A stretch of 64,000 nt of DNA, from assembly GCF_007670255.1 (NCBI RefSeq), contig NZ_SZVS01000008.1:124001-188000 (forward strand), in the 5' to 3' direction. A program made the translations under genes and the position numbers. Position 1 is the first letter of the stretch; every line of letters starts with the position of its first letter. The notes under the pieces are model-generated. The model worked only from the letters and a program-made list of their open reading frames with translations, was not told where the DNA came from and did not search any database. This stretch comes from Paenarthrobacter nicotinovorans. Lineage in GTDB: Bacteria > Actinomycetota > Actinomycetes > Actinomycetales > Micrococcaceae. Shown here one piece after another: positions 37,021-53,531 of this stretch.

Positions 37021-38890
37021 CCTCCTGTCCCACACGCGGTACCGGCAGGGCGAGTGGTTTGGAGTTATCCGCAACGGAACAGCTGTACTTCTCGGTCCCG
37101 ACACCCCGCACGCCCTGCTGGATACCGTGTGGGAATTGCTGTCTTCCTCTCCCGAAGCCCACGAAGTCCTGCACGAAGTAACAGAGGCTTTTGGTGTTTC
37201 GCTGAGCAGGATCCCGCCGTTCGGAATTATCGATTCCAAGGATGCGCTCCGGGTCTTCCTTCGCGGCGACCTCGAATTGGCGGTACAGCTGGCCGATCGC
37301 CAGGAACACCTGACAGGCCGTGATGTCACCACCTGGACGGAGCGCCGCATCGCCGGCGCCACGGCCTTGAGCATCCACATCGGGGCACAAGCCACCGAAG
37401 GGATGGAACGCCCACGGCTGGATACCCTCCCGGTGAAGGACGGCGTGGTGTTGTTGGCTTCGTTGGAGGCCGGCGGGCAGGGCATTGCTGTGGACGGGCC
37501 GACGGCGGCGGAACCGGCCTCGGAGCCTGCAGCTGCGGCTGCGGCACCTGCCGTGCAGGCACCGGCGGCCTCTGTCTCCGACGAAACCATGATCGGATAC
37601 CACGAAGCCGACCTTGGGCTGACGATTGCACCCGGACAAGCGCCCGTCATTGACGGGCACCTCGGCGGCGCGTCTGCTCCGGTCGACGAACCCGCGTCCG
37701 GGGACGAATCCGCCTCCGGGGAACCGGAAGCAACTGAAATCAGTGCCCCCGAAGATTCCGGGGAGTCCTTTCCCAATGGGGTTGAGGTAGAGCAGGCCGC
37801 TGCAGAATCCGTTGCGGGGGAGTCCGGGGAGTCCGGGGAGGAGCCCGAGGAGGGGCCTGACGGGGAGCCTGCTCCAGCCGAAAGCGACGATGACCTTGTG
37901 GTGAACGACCACGAGGTCCCGGTCCACACCAGCACCACGGATCCATTGAGTCCCTCTCTGGAAAACACCACGAACTACGATCACCTGTGGGACAAGACGG
38001 TGATGCGCAACATCGAGGACGCCGCGGTGCGCCTGGACAGCGATGCCGATGACCACGACGCTCCGGTCAGCCATGCACCTGCTCCGCAACCGCCGTCGGC
38101 TCCGCAACCGCCGTCGGAAACCGAACAACCAGCGCCGGAACCTTCGACGCCGGTACCCGCGCCGCCGTCGGAAGCCAGCCACTCAGCCGCTCCGGCCGCA
38201 TCCGGTGGCCTGATCGATTCTGTGCCCTGGCTCCGCAGCGCGCCGTCGGCGCCGCCGGTGGCCCAGCCGGCACCGCAGGTTCCGGCTGCCTGGACGCCTG
38301 CACCGGCATCTTCGGGCAGCGTGGTGGACGAGGACTCGGACCACGACGGGCAGACCATCATGAAAAGCAGCCTTCCCCGGACCAGTGACACGGGGGAGGC
38401 CGGGACATCCGGTGACGCACCCGCCGTCAACGGCCCGAGCGTCCTGGCCAGGGTCTGCCCGCAGGGGCACGCCAACCCACCCACCTATCCACTGTGCTCG
38501 GTGTGCGGAGCTCCCATCAGCGGGGATGCCGTTCATGTTCCGCGCCCGCGTTTGGGCCGCATGCGTCTTTCCACTGGGGAACTGATCGACCTGGACCAGT
38601 CGCTCATCATTGGCCGCCAGCCCTCGGTTTCGCGTGTCCAGGGAGGCACGATGCCCCGCCTGGTCCAGGTGGAGAGCCCTGGCGGGGACATTTCCCGATC
38701 CCACGTGGAGGTCCGGTTGGAAGGGTGGCACGTGATGCTGTGCGACCTCAAGGCCACCAATGGCACCGTGCTCATCCGCGAGGGCCAGGCACCCCGCCGG
38801 CTTGCCCAGAATGAGATGGCCATCCTGCTGGACGGCGACATCGCCGAACTCGGTGACGACATTTCATTGCGTTTTGAGGAGATTCTTTGA
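37007..38890 (+). CDS. FHA domain protein with zinc ribbon and disordered middle
   Basis: The protein has 627 residues. The first ~150 form a folded domain (RQGEWFGVIRNGTAVLLG) that I do not recognise. A long acidic, Pro/Ala/Glu-rich disordered part follows (~160-480), then a zinc ribbon (CPQGHANPPTYPLCSVCG) and a C-terminal FHA domain (~525-627) with IIGRQPSV, DISRSHVEV and KATNGTVL. Several Thr sites in the middle (for example DKTVMRN, DGQTIMKS) look like kinase targets. ATG 37007 with GAGGAAG upstream was chosen over the longer frame; it overlaps the phosphatase by 14 nt. No membrane segment. Confidence 0.87.
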   Translation: MASSNLLSHTRYRQGEWFGVIRNGTAVLLGPDTPHALLDTVWELLSSSPEAHEVLHEVTEAFGVSLSRIPPFGIIDSKDALRVFLRGDLELAVQLADRQEHLTGRDVTTWTERRIAGATALSIHIGAQATEGMERPRLDTLPVKDGVVLLASLEAGGQGIAVDGPTAAEPASEPAAAAAAPAVQAPAASVSDETMIGYHEADLGLTIAPGQAPVIDGHLGGASAPVDEPASGDESASGEPEATEISAPEDSGESFPNGVEVEQAAAESVAGESGESGEEPEEGPDGEPAPAESDDDLVVNDHEVPVHTSTTDPLSPSLENTTNYDHLWDKTVMRNIEDAAVRLDSDADDHDAPVSHAPAPQPPSAPQPPSETEQPAPEPSTPVPAPPSEASHSAAPAASGGLIDSVPWLRSAPSAPPVAQPAPQVPAAWTPAPASSGSVVDEDSDHDGQTIMKSSLPRTSDTGEAGTSGDAPAVNGPSVLARVCPQGHANPPTYPLCSVCGAPISGDAVHVPRPRLGRMRLSTGELIDLDQSLIIGRQPSVSRVQGGTMPRLVQVESPGGDISRSHVEVRLEGWHVMLCDLKATNGTVLIREGQAPRRLAQNEMAILLDGDIAELGDDISLRFEEIL

Positions 38891-40623
38891 GTTCCAAGAG
38901 GCCCCCCGCACCGCCTCCCCCCATCCCGGGCTTCAAATACATCAGCCTGCTCGGCTCGGGTGGCTTTTCCGACGTCTACCTTTACGAGCAAGACAGGCCG
39001 CGCCGAAAAGTAGCCGTCAAGGTGCTGTTGTCAGACCTCAAGACCGAGGGTGCGCGCCGCCGCTTCGAATCCGAAGCCAACCTGATGGCGCAGCTGTCCT
39101 CGCACCCTTACATCGTGACGATCTTCGAAGCGGAGATCACCGAGACCGGACACTCGTACCTGGCCATGGAGTACTGCTCGCGGCCGAGCCTCGATGTGCG
39201 GTACAGGCGCCAGCGCTTCAGCGTCGATGAGGTCCTTGCTGTCGGCATCCAGGTGGCGTCCGCCGTCGAGACCGCCCACCGGGCCGGAATCGTGCACCGG
39301 GACATCAAGCCGGCCAACATCCTGGTCACCGACTACAACCGCCCGGCGCTGACGGACTTCGGTATTTCCGGCACCATCGGTGCCGATTCCGAGGACGACG
39401 CCGGCATGTCCATTCCGTGGTCGCCGCCCGAGCAGTTCCGCGGCGGCGCAGTGGACGGTGTGCCGGTCGACATCTGGGCCTTGGGCGCCACGCTCTATAC
39501 GCTTTTGGCGGGCCGCTCCCCCTTCGTGCTTCCCGGGCAGGACAATTCGCAGCGGGAATTGATCTCCCGCATCACCAACGCACCCCTTCCCAGGCTTGGC
39601 CGCGCGGATGTTCCGGAATCCCTGGAACTGGCGCTGGCAACGGCCATGGCCAAGTCTCCGGGATCCCGGTACTCCTCGGCGCACGCCTTTGCCTTGGCCC
39701 TGCAGCGCATCCAGACCGAGCTGAACCTGTCGGTGACGCCTTTCGAGGTGCTTGAGGAACCGGGGCACGGCGACGATCAACACCCTGACGACAACGTCGA
39801 GGAAACCCGGGTCCGGAGCATCGCATCGATCGATCCGGACGCCTCGGGTACTGCCGGCACCGGCTCAGCCCCTACCTTCCCGGCGCGGACTTTCCCATCC
39901 ACTGTCCCGGCCACCACGTCGCAGACCGGCAACACGACGCAAACTGCCAGCACCTCCCAGACCGCACAAAGGCCCGCCGTGTGGCAAGCGCCGGCCCAGC
40001 AGTTACCCCCGCAACAGCCGCTTCCGCAGTTCCAGACCCAGCAGGCAGCAGGGGCCGACACCGACACCGGAGAATCGACTGTCCTTCGTGGGTGGCAGCC
40101 GTCGGGCCGCACTGCGAACGTCGACGATACCGTCAGCCGCACAGCATCGCGGGCAGCATCCGAAACCTCGGAAGAGGCGCCGGTTGTTGACCACAGCAAG
40201 CGCAACCTGTGGCTCGCGGTGACTGGCGCCGCCGTCCTGGTGGTCGCGATCGTCGTCGGGGTTGTCCTCGGCGCCAACGCGCAGCCGAAGGTCGCGCCGA
40301 CTGAGGCGGCGAGCGTGAAGCCGGCGGATCCCCTCGGCGATGGCGGGGTACCGGAAGTCGAAGGCCTGAGCGGCACGCGGGACCCGGTGAAGCCGGACTT
40401 CGCCGACTTCAGCTGGACAAATCCGCAGCCCAAGCCTGGAGACACGTACAAATGGCGATACCGCACCGCCCTCATCCCGGAAGGCGAATACGAGTCCGTG
40501 AAGGAGCCGAAAGTACGTGCTTATTTCGGCAAGGAAGAGAAGCTCTGTATCCAGGTCATCATTGTCCGTACTGACGGTTCGGCATCTCCGGGAGACAAGG
40601 GCTCCATCGCCTGTGTGCAGTAA
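38887..40623 (+). CDS. Transmembrane serine/threonine protein kinase
   Basis: This 578-residue kinase has a Gly loop GSGGFSDVY (residues 23-31), Lys45 (VAVKVL), catalytic Asp139 (HRDIKPAN) and DFG Asp157; all are intact. A Pro/Thr/Gln-rich juxtamembrane part (~290-430) and one helix (~440-462) follow. The outer domain of ~115 residues has no PASTA repeats and contains two Cys near the end (CIQVII...IACVQ) that may form a disulphide. TTG start overlapping the FHA gene stop by 4 nt, with GAGGAG upstream. It should phosphorylate the FHA partners in response to an outer signal. This is the Pkb2-like position of the PFNA cluster. Confidence 0.92.
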   Translation: MSSKRPPAPPPPIPGFKYISLLGSGGFSDVYLYEQDRPRRKVAVKVLLSDLKTEGARRRFESEANLMAQLSSHPYIVTIFEAEITETGHSYLAMEYCSRPSLDVRYRRQRFSVDEVLAVGIQVASAVETAHRAGIVHRDIKPANILVTDYNRPALTDFGISGTIGADSEDDAGMSIPWSPPEQFRGGAVDGVPVDIWALGATLYTLLAGRSPFVLPGQDNSQRELISRITNAPLPRLGRADVPESLELALATAMAKSPGSRYSSAHAFALALQRIQTELNLSVTPFEVLEEPGHGDDQHPDDNVEETRVRSIASIDPDASGTAGTGSAPTFPARTFPSTVPATTSQTGNTTQTASTSQTAQRPAVWQAPAQQLPPQQPLPQFQTQQAAGADTDTGESTVLRGWQPSGRTANVDDTVSRTASRAASETSEEAPVVDHSKRNLWLAVTGAAVLVVAIVVGVVLGANAQPKVAPTEAASVKPADPLGDGGVPEVEGLSGTRDPVKPDFADFSWTNPQPKPGDTYKWRYRTALIPEGEYESVKEPKVRAYFGKEEKLCIQVIIVRTDGSASPGDKGSIACVQ

Positions 40624-40671
40624 CCACCGGCCAACGCAACGCAAACACCGCCCACTGAGGAGGCACAGATC

Positions 40672-41372
40672 ATGGGGGATCTAGCAATAGATTTCTGTGG
40701 GGAATGGTACGAACCATCCGACGAAGACGTCTTTGATATCGGCCGCGAAGGCGATCTCGAGGTCGACGACAACCCGTACCTGCACCGCCGCTTCCTGCAG
40801 ATTGCCCGCTACGACGGCATCTGGTGGCTGAGCAACGTTGGCAGTGTGCTCTCCGCCACGATCGCGGACGGCTCGGGCGGCATGCAGGCGTGGCTTGCAC
40901 CCGGCGCCAGGATTCCGCTCGTGTTCAGCCACACCAACGTCATCTTCACCGCCGGCCCCACCACCTATGAGTTCGCGGTGCACCTGAAGACACCCTCATT
41001 CCGGCACGAGGCCCGCGATGACGACCAGGCCGGGGACACCACCATCGGCCCCGTGGTTTTCACTGACTCGCAAAAAGCGCTCATCGTTGCCCTGGCCGAA
41101 CCCATGCTGCGGCGGGAGGGCACCGGTTTCAGCGCCATTCCGTCTTCCGCCGAGGCTGCCAAGCGCCTGGGCTGGGCCCTCACCAGGTTCAACCGCAAGC
41201 TCGACAACGTCTGCGACAAACTGGACCGCGTCGGGGTTGTGGGCCTGCGTGGGGGAGCCGGAAAACTTGCCACCAACCGCCGGGCGCGCCTGGTGGAGCA
41301 CGCCGTGACGTCCCATTTGGTGACTCCGGCCGACCTGCATCTTCTTGAGAAAATGAGTGGAGTCGACGAAGG

Positions 41373-41376
<4 letters not shown>
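40672..41376 (+). CDS. FHA-like and helix-turn-helix protein
   Basis: This 234-residue soluble protein has an N-terminal half that resembles an FHA domain (FDIGREGDLEVDDNPYLHRR) without the standard Ser/His pair. The C-terminal half (~130-234) looks like a winged helix: an amphipathic segment LVALAEPMLRR-like, then SAEAAKRLGWALTRFNRKLD as recognition-helix type. It could be a phospho-dependent transcription factor or an adaptor. It overlaps the EssC-like gene by 4 nt, and proteins of this form often sit beside such ATPases in actinobacteria. The fold calls are by eye. Confidence 0.72.
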
Positions 41377-48987
<7,611 letters not shown>

Positions 48988-48997
48988 CCGGTAACCC

Positions 48998-50206
48998 GTG
49001 ATCAGGACGCTGGCCATTGCCAATTACCGCTCCATCCGGGACCTTGCCATCGAGCTCCACGGTCTGGATGTGGTGACCGGAGCCAACGGCAGCGGAAAGT
49101 CGTCGCTGTACCGGGCGCTGCGTTTGCTCGCTGAATGCGGTGGAGGTGATTCGGGCAACGTCGTGGGCGCCTTGGCCCGGGATGGCGGTTTGGCGTCGAC
49201 GCTCTGGGCTGGACCTGAGAACATCAGCCACGCCATGCGGCGCGGTGAGGTGCCTGTGCAAGGCACTGTCCGCCAGGCGTCCGTGAACCTTAAGCTGGGC
49301 TACTCCGGGGACGACTTCGGCTATCTGGTGGATCTGGGCATGCCCCTTCCGGGAGGGACAGGATTCGACCAGGAGACGGGGCGTCCACGTCCCTCCGCCT
49401 TCGCGCTTGACCCCGAAATCAAGCGGGAGCAGATCTTCTCAGGTCCGGTGGCCAGGCCTGGCTCCTTGCTGGTGGACCGCAAAGGCAGTCTGGCCAAACT
49501 CCGCGATGCCGACGGCGGGTGGACAGAGCTGTCGCGGCGCCTGGATACCTTCGAAAGCATGCTCACGGAAGTTTCGGACCAGGACCGCGCGCCGGAGGTA
49601 GTGCGGGTGCGGGACTCCGTGCGTTCCTGGCGCTTCTATGACCACTTCCGCACGGACCCGGACGCTCCTGCCCGTCAGGCGCAGATCGGGACCCGCACCC
49701 CGGTCCTGCACCACAGCGGCAGGGACCTGGCGGCCGCCCTCCAAAGATTGCGGGAGGTGGGCTTCGAGAAAAAGCTGGATGCCGCCGTCGAGCATGCTTT
49801 CCCGGGAAGCAGGCTGGACATCGCTGTCAACGACGGCAGGTTCAGTGTGGAGCTCAAACAACCAGGCATGCTCAGACCGATGAAAGCGGCAGAGCTCTCC
49901 GATGGAACGTTGCGGTTCCTGCTCCTCACTGCGGCCCTCCTGACACCACGGCCCCCGGAACTCATGGTGCTGAACGAACCCGAAACCAGCCTCCATGTCG
50001 AGCTGATGCCGGCGCTGGCCGGACTGATTGTCCAAGCCAGCGCCTACAGCCAGCTGATTGTTGTGACGCATTCCGAAGCCCTGCTCACGGCGCTGCGGGA
50101 GACCGGAGCTGCCCATGAGCACGAGCTCTACAAGGAGCTGGGGGAAACCAGGATCAAGGGCCTCGGAGCACTTGAGGATCCATTGTGGAGCTGGCCCAAG
50201 CGCTGA
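48998..50206 (+). CDS. SMC/RecF-like AAA family ATPase
   Basis: This 402-residue protein has Walker A GANGSGKSS (~29-37) after the typical start IRTLAIANYRSIRDLAIEL. A middle part without strong signature follows, then ELSDGTLRFLLL as signature, Walker B LMVLNEPETSLH and the His switch VVTHSE. It belongs to the AAA_21/COG4637-type ATPases related to RecF and OLD, without the OLD Toprim domain. Function is unknown; a role in DNA repair or phage response is possible. It begins 10 nt after the phosphatase gene. No partner nuclease is next to it. Confidence 0.85.
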   Translation: MIRTLAIANYRSIRDLAIELHGLDVVTGANGSGKSSLYRALRLLAECGGGDSGNVVGALARDGGLASTLWAGPENISHAMRRGEVPVQGTVRQASVNLKLGYSGDDFGYLVDLGMPLPGGTGFDQETGRPRPSAFALDPEIKREQIFSGPVARPGSLLVDRKGSLAKLRDADGGWTELSRRLDTFESMLTEVSDQDRAPEVVRVRDSVRSWRFYDHFRTDPDAPARQAQIGTRTPVLHHSGRDLAAALQRLREVGFEKKLDAAVEHAFPGSRLDIAVNDGRFSVELKQPGMLRPMKAAELSDGTLRFLLLTAALLTPRPPELMVLNEPETSLHVELMPALAGLIVQASAYSQLIVVTHSEALLTALRETGAAHEHELYKELGETRIKGLGALEDPLWSWPKR

Positions 50207-50225
50207 TCCCACCCGCGGGGTCCGC

Positions 50226-51593
50226 CTAGAAGGCAGAACCAATCGACGTCAGCTCCTGGGCGGCGCTTCCCGCATAACGGTTCGCCGGCCGCTCCAGCCC
50301 GTAGTGCCCGCGCAGTGTGGTGGCCGTGTACTCGGTGCGGAAGAGGCCACGCTGCTGCAGGATCGGCACTACCTGGTCCACGAAGATCTCCAGACCGGAG
50401 GGAAGAACAGGCGGCATGATGTTGAAGCCGTCAGCTGCCCCGGCCTGGAACCATTCCTGGATGGCGTCCGCCACTTGTTCCGGGGTGCCGGAGAATGTCC
50501 GGTGCCCACGGCCTCCACCCAGCCGCCCGATCAGCTGCCTGACGGTCAGCTGCTCACGGCGTGCCAGTTCAACGATCAGCGTGTAGCGGCTCTTGGCTCC
50601 CTCGATCTCGTCCTCGGAGGGCAGGTCCGCGGGAAGCTGCCGGTCCAAGGGCAAGTCTTCGGGCGCAAGCCGCAAGGTCCGGGCCAGCTGTTCGCGTGCG
50701 TACTCGGGCTTGATCAGTTCATCAAGCTCACGGTCCAGCCGAAGGGCTTCGGCTTCGGTCGAAGCGATAACCGGTACGATGCCGGGCAGGATCTTGATGC
50801 CTTCCGGGTCCCTGCCTGCGGCTGCCGTTCGTGCCTTCAAATCCGTATAGAACTCCTGTGCACCGGCCAAGGTCTGGTGCGCAGTGAAAACGGCCTCGGC
50901 ATACTGGGCCGCAAGGTTCTTTCCGTTCTCCGAGGAACCGGCCTGGACGATCAAGGGGTGGCCCTGGGGTGAGCGGGGAACGTTCAGGGGCCCGCGGACA
51001 CGGAAGTGCTTCCCTTCGTGATCGATGACCCGGATCTTTGTGTCGTCTCCCCAGACGCCTTCGGCCTTGTCTGCCAGGATGGCGTCATCTTCCCAGCTGT
51101 CCCAAAGCTTCTGGGCTACCTCGATGAACTCCGCTGCCCGTTCGTAGCGGACAGCGTGCGCCGGCTGGTCATCGACGCCGAAGTTCCGCGCGGCGTCGGG
51201 GCCTGCGGTGGTCACGACGTTCCAGCCGGCACGTCCTCCGCTGACCCAGTCCACGGAAGCGAAACGGCGTGCCAGGTTGAAGGGGTCGTTGTACGTCGTG
51301 GATGCAGTGGCAATCAGCCCAATCCTCTGGGTAGCGGTGGCGATCGCCGTCAGCAGCACCGTAGGCTCCAGCTTTCCGGCCGGACGACGACCCACCTCGC
51401 CAAAGAGGACGGGGGAGTCGGCGAAGAAAATGGAGTCCAGCTTCCCCCGTTCCGCGGTGCGGGCAAGGTGCTGGTAGTGCTCGATCTTGGTGGAAGCAAA
51501 AGGATCGCTCTCCGGAAGGCGCCACGAAGCCTCGTGGTGTCCGGTGCTCATGAGGAAGGCGTTGAGGTGCAGTTGGCGCTTTGGCGGGGTCAT
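50226..51593 (-). CDS. LLM-class flavin-dependent monooxygenase (NtaA/SnaA/DszA type)
   Basis: This 455-residue FMNH2-dependent oxygenase of the bacterial luciferase-like family has the family's N-terminal strand (LHLNAFLMSTGHHEASWR), FFADSP, the SVDWVSGGRAGWNVVTT block and the C-terminal GTPEQVADAIQEWFQAG. The branch includes nitrilotriacetate and dibenzothiophene-sulfone monooxygenases; the substrate is not readable here. GAGGAG lies 5 nt before the ATG. A flavin reductase is not next door. A short possible gene upstream overlaps it by 4 nt. Confidence 0.92.
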   Translation of the reverse strand: MTPPKRQLHLNAFLMSTGHHEASWRLPESDPFASTKIEHYQHLARTAERGKLDSIFFADSPVLFGEVGRRPAGKLEPTVLLTAIATATQRIGLIATASTTYNDPFNLARRFASVDWVSGGRAGWNVVTTAGPDAARNFGVDDQPAHAVRYERAAEFIEVAQKLWDSWEDDAILADKAEGVWGDDTKIRVIDHEGKHFRVRGPLNVPRSPQGHPLIVQAGSSENGKNLAAQYAEAVFTAHQTLAGAQEFYTDLKARTAAAGRDPEGIKILPGIVPVIASTEAEALRLDRELDELIKPEYAREQLARTLRLAPEDLPLDRQLPADLPSEDEIEGAKSRYTLIVELARREQLTVRQLIGRLGGGRGHRTFSGTPEQVADAIQEWFQAGAADGFNIMPPVLPSGLEIFVDQVVPILQQRGLFRTEYTATTLRGHYGLERPANRYAGSAAQELTSIGSAF

Positions 51594-51907
51594 GGTTTCT
51601 CCTCGGTTCGGGACGGTTCGGCGCGGGTGTGTGGCAACTTAAGCACGTCGCCGAAGACCACCGCCAGCATGCCGACATGTGGCCGAAACAGCGCGAAACC
51701 GGGGTTCACCGGACGCAACGGGACGGCATTCAACGCCACGGGAGGCAATAGAAAGCCTGCCGCCGGAGCCACCCAACCCAGCCCGTCGCCGTCGGGAGTC
51801 GTGCGGGGTCGGCCGCCCGTCGGGGCAGGTGATGGTCCCGCCCAGGTGATAGTTCCATCACGGAAAGGGGCATTTGGCGCCCGGGGCATCCACGCTGCGA
51901 CTACCAT
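51590..51907 (-). CDS. Possible small protein coupled to the LLM gene (105 aa, doubtful)
   Basis: An open frame fills most of the 320 nt between the LLM start and the GNAT gene. Its TGA overlaps the LLM ATG by 4 nt, the same form of junction that real coupled genes here show. ATG 51907 gives 105 residues and ATG 51889 gives 99. The product is Pro/Ala/Gly-rich with no membrane helix or family I recognise, and third-position GC is lower than in the neighbours. It may be non-coding leader sequence. Confidence 0.3.
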   Translation of the reverse strand: MVVAAWMPRAPNAPFRDGTITWAGPSPAPTGGRPRTTPDGDGLGWVAPAAGFLLPPVALNAVPLRPVNPGFALFRPHVGMLAVVFGDVLKLPHTRAEPSRTEEKP

Positions 51908-51913
51908 TGGTAG

Positions 51914-52426
51914 GTGCTTTCGCCGATTACCGTCCGTCCCGCCCTGCCTGAAGACTACGACGCCGTTGCCCGCATCACGCAGGACTCTTACGTGACGGCG
52001 GGGTACTACGGCGACGCCGACCACCCGTACCTGCAGAAACTCCAGGACGTCGCCGGGCGCGCTGAACACGCAGAGATCCTCGTCGCGGAGCGCAACGGCG
52101 AGGTGATCGGATCTGTCACAGCCGCTCCGGCCGGGGGTGGGTTCTCCGACATCGGCCTAGCGGACGAGTTGGAATTGCGGACCCTGGTGGTCGATCCGGC
52201 CGTCCAGCGCTCCGGTGCGGGCCGGGCCTTGGTGCAGGCCGTCGTCGACCAGGCGAAGTCCATGGACGGCATCAACGCCGTATCGCTGACAACCGGGGCG
52301 ACGTGGGAAAGTGCCAACGCGCTGTACAAGCGCACCGGCTTCGACCGCGCTCCGGAGCGTGACTGGTTCGTTCCCGGCACCGACATAAAACTGTTCGTTT
52401 ACAGGCTCGAGCTCGGGCAGTCATAA
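51914..52426 (+). CDS. GNAT-family N-acetyltransferase
   Basis: This 170-residue acetyltransferase has the acetyl-CoA-binding motif LRTLVVDPAVQRSGAGRALVQ (positions ~80-100, Q/RxxGxG/A form RSGAGRA) and the C-terminal strand ALYKRTGFDRAPERDW. The substrate is unknown. The GTG start lies six nucleotides after TACCAT, another leaderless-like start. It is followed 55 nt later by the RidA-family gene on the same strand. Confidence 0.9.
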   Translation: MLSPITVRPALPEDYDAVARITQDSYVTAGYYGDADHPYLQKLQDVAGRAEHAEILVAERNGEVIGSVTAAPAGGGFSDIGLADELELRTLVVDPAVQRSGAGRALVQAVVDQAKSMDGINAVSLTTGATWESANALYKRTGFDRAPERDWFVPGTDIKLFVYRLELGQS

Positions 52427-52481
52427 AGTTTCCTTCGAAGCGCCGGTCACCGGGCCGGGCGCAACGACAGGAAGGCGCGGC

Positions 52482-52862
52482 ATGCGCAAGACATTCGGTA
52501 CGGGATCGGTCTGGGAACAGACCCTTGGCTACTCCCGCGCAGTCCAGGTGGACAACACACTTTTCATTTCGGCGACGGCTGCCAGTGGTCCTGACGGGAT
52601 CGTCGGTGACGACTTCTACTCCCAGACCAAGTACATCCTCGAAAAGCTCGGCACGGTCCTCGAGGACGCCGGCTTCTCCTATGACGACGTGGTGCAGTCC
52701 AAGCTGTACCTGACGGACATCAGCAAGTGGGAAGACGCAGGCCGTGCGCACGGTGAGGTCTTCGGCGAGATCCGCCCGACGCTGTCCCTGGTGCACGTGC
52801 TGCCGTTCCTGGATCCGCAGATGCTGGTGGAAATCGAGCTCGTGGCGCAGAAGTCCGCCTAA
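52482..52862 (+). CDS. RidA/YjgF-family protein
   Basis: This 126-residue member of the RidA superfamily hydrolyses reactive enamine/imine intermediates in the best-known members. It shows the family lay-out VDNTLFISATAASGPDG, SYDDVVQSKLYLTD and IRPTLSLVHV with LVEIELVA at the end. The family's usual Arg (near position 105, RxxxE) is replaced by residues around IRPTLS, so it may belong to a non-RidA Rid group. Nine nucleotides separate its stop from the converging response-regulator gene. Confidence 0.88.
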   Translation: MRKTFGTGSVWEQTLGYSRAVQVDNTLFISATAASGPDGIVGDDFYSQTKYILEKLGTVLEDAGFSYDDVVQSKLYLTDISKWEDAGRAHGEVFGEIRPTLSLVHVLPFLDPQMLVEIELVAQKSA

Positions 52863-52871
52863 CCCCTTGGG

Positions 52872-53531
52872 TCAGCCCGGGACGCCGTAGCGGTGTTCCG
52901 GGCGGCCTGTGCTCCCGTAGCGCAGCTGGATTTCGACGGCGCCATCATCAGCAAGCGAGGACAGGTACCTTTGCGCTGTGGCGCGGGAGACGCCGACGCG
53001 TTCGGCCACTTCTGCCGCGGAGTACTGATCGCCGGGGACCAACGATTCGAGGACCGCGGCCTCGGTGGCGGAGCGCGGCTTGGCGGCGGGGGCGACGTCC
53101 CCGGGAATCAGGGAGCGCTTGGCCCGCTCTATGGTGGTCTGGTCCACGGCGCTTTGTTGCCCCAGGATCCTGCGGTAGCGCGCATAGGACCTGAGCTGCT
53201 GCGACAGGGACTCGGCGGTAAAGGGCTTGAGCAGATAGCCCAACGCACCCCTGCGCAGCGCCACTTTGATGGACTGGGCATCGGAAGCGGCAGTCAGCAT
53301 CACGGCATCGACGTCGAGTTGCCCCAGGAGATCAAGCCCGGACCCGTCCGGAAGGTAGACATCCAGCAGCACCAGATCGGGGCGAAGGCTATGGATGGCC
53401 TGCAGCGCCTGGGACACGGAGCCGGCCGGGGCCAACGCCATGAAGCCCGCCACCGAGTCCACATACGCTGCGTGGAGCCTTGCCACGTGGAAGTCGTCAT
53501 CCACGATCAGCACCCGCAAATCCTCAGCCAT
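52872..53531 (-). CDS. Response regulator, CitB/DcuR type
   Basis: The protein has 219 residues. The receiver domain carries Asp11-13 (VDDD), phospho-acceptor Asp57 (VLLDVYLPDGSG), Thr (MLTAAS) and Lys (LLKPF). The output domain is a helix-turn-helix (AAEVAERVGVSRATAQRYL) as in CitB/DcuR regulators. It starts inside the kinase gene (8-nt overlap). It likely controls the divergent CitMHS transporter gene. Confidence 0.93.
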   Translation of the reverse strand: MAEDLRVLIVDDDFHVARLHAAYVDSVAGFMALAPAGSVSQALQAIHSLRPDLVLLDVYLPDGSGLDLLGQLDVDAVMLTAASDAQSIKVALRRGALGYLLKPFTAESLSQQLRSYARYRRILGQQSAVDQTTIERAKRSLIPGDVAPAAKPRSATEAAVLESLVPGDQYSAAEVAERVGVSRATAQRYLSSLADDGAVEIQLRYGSTGRPEHRYGVPG

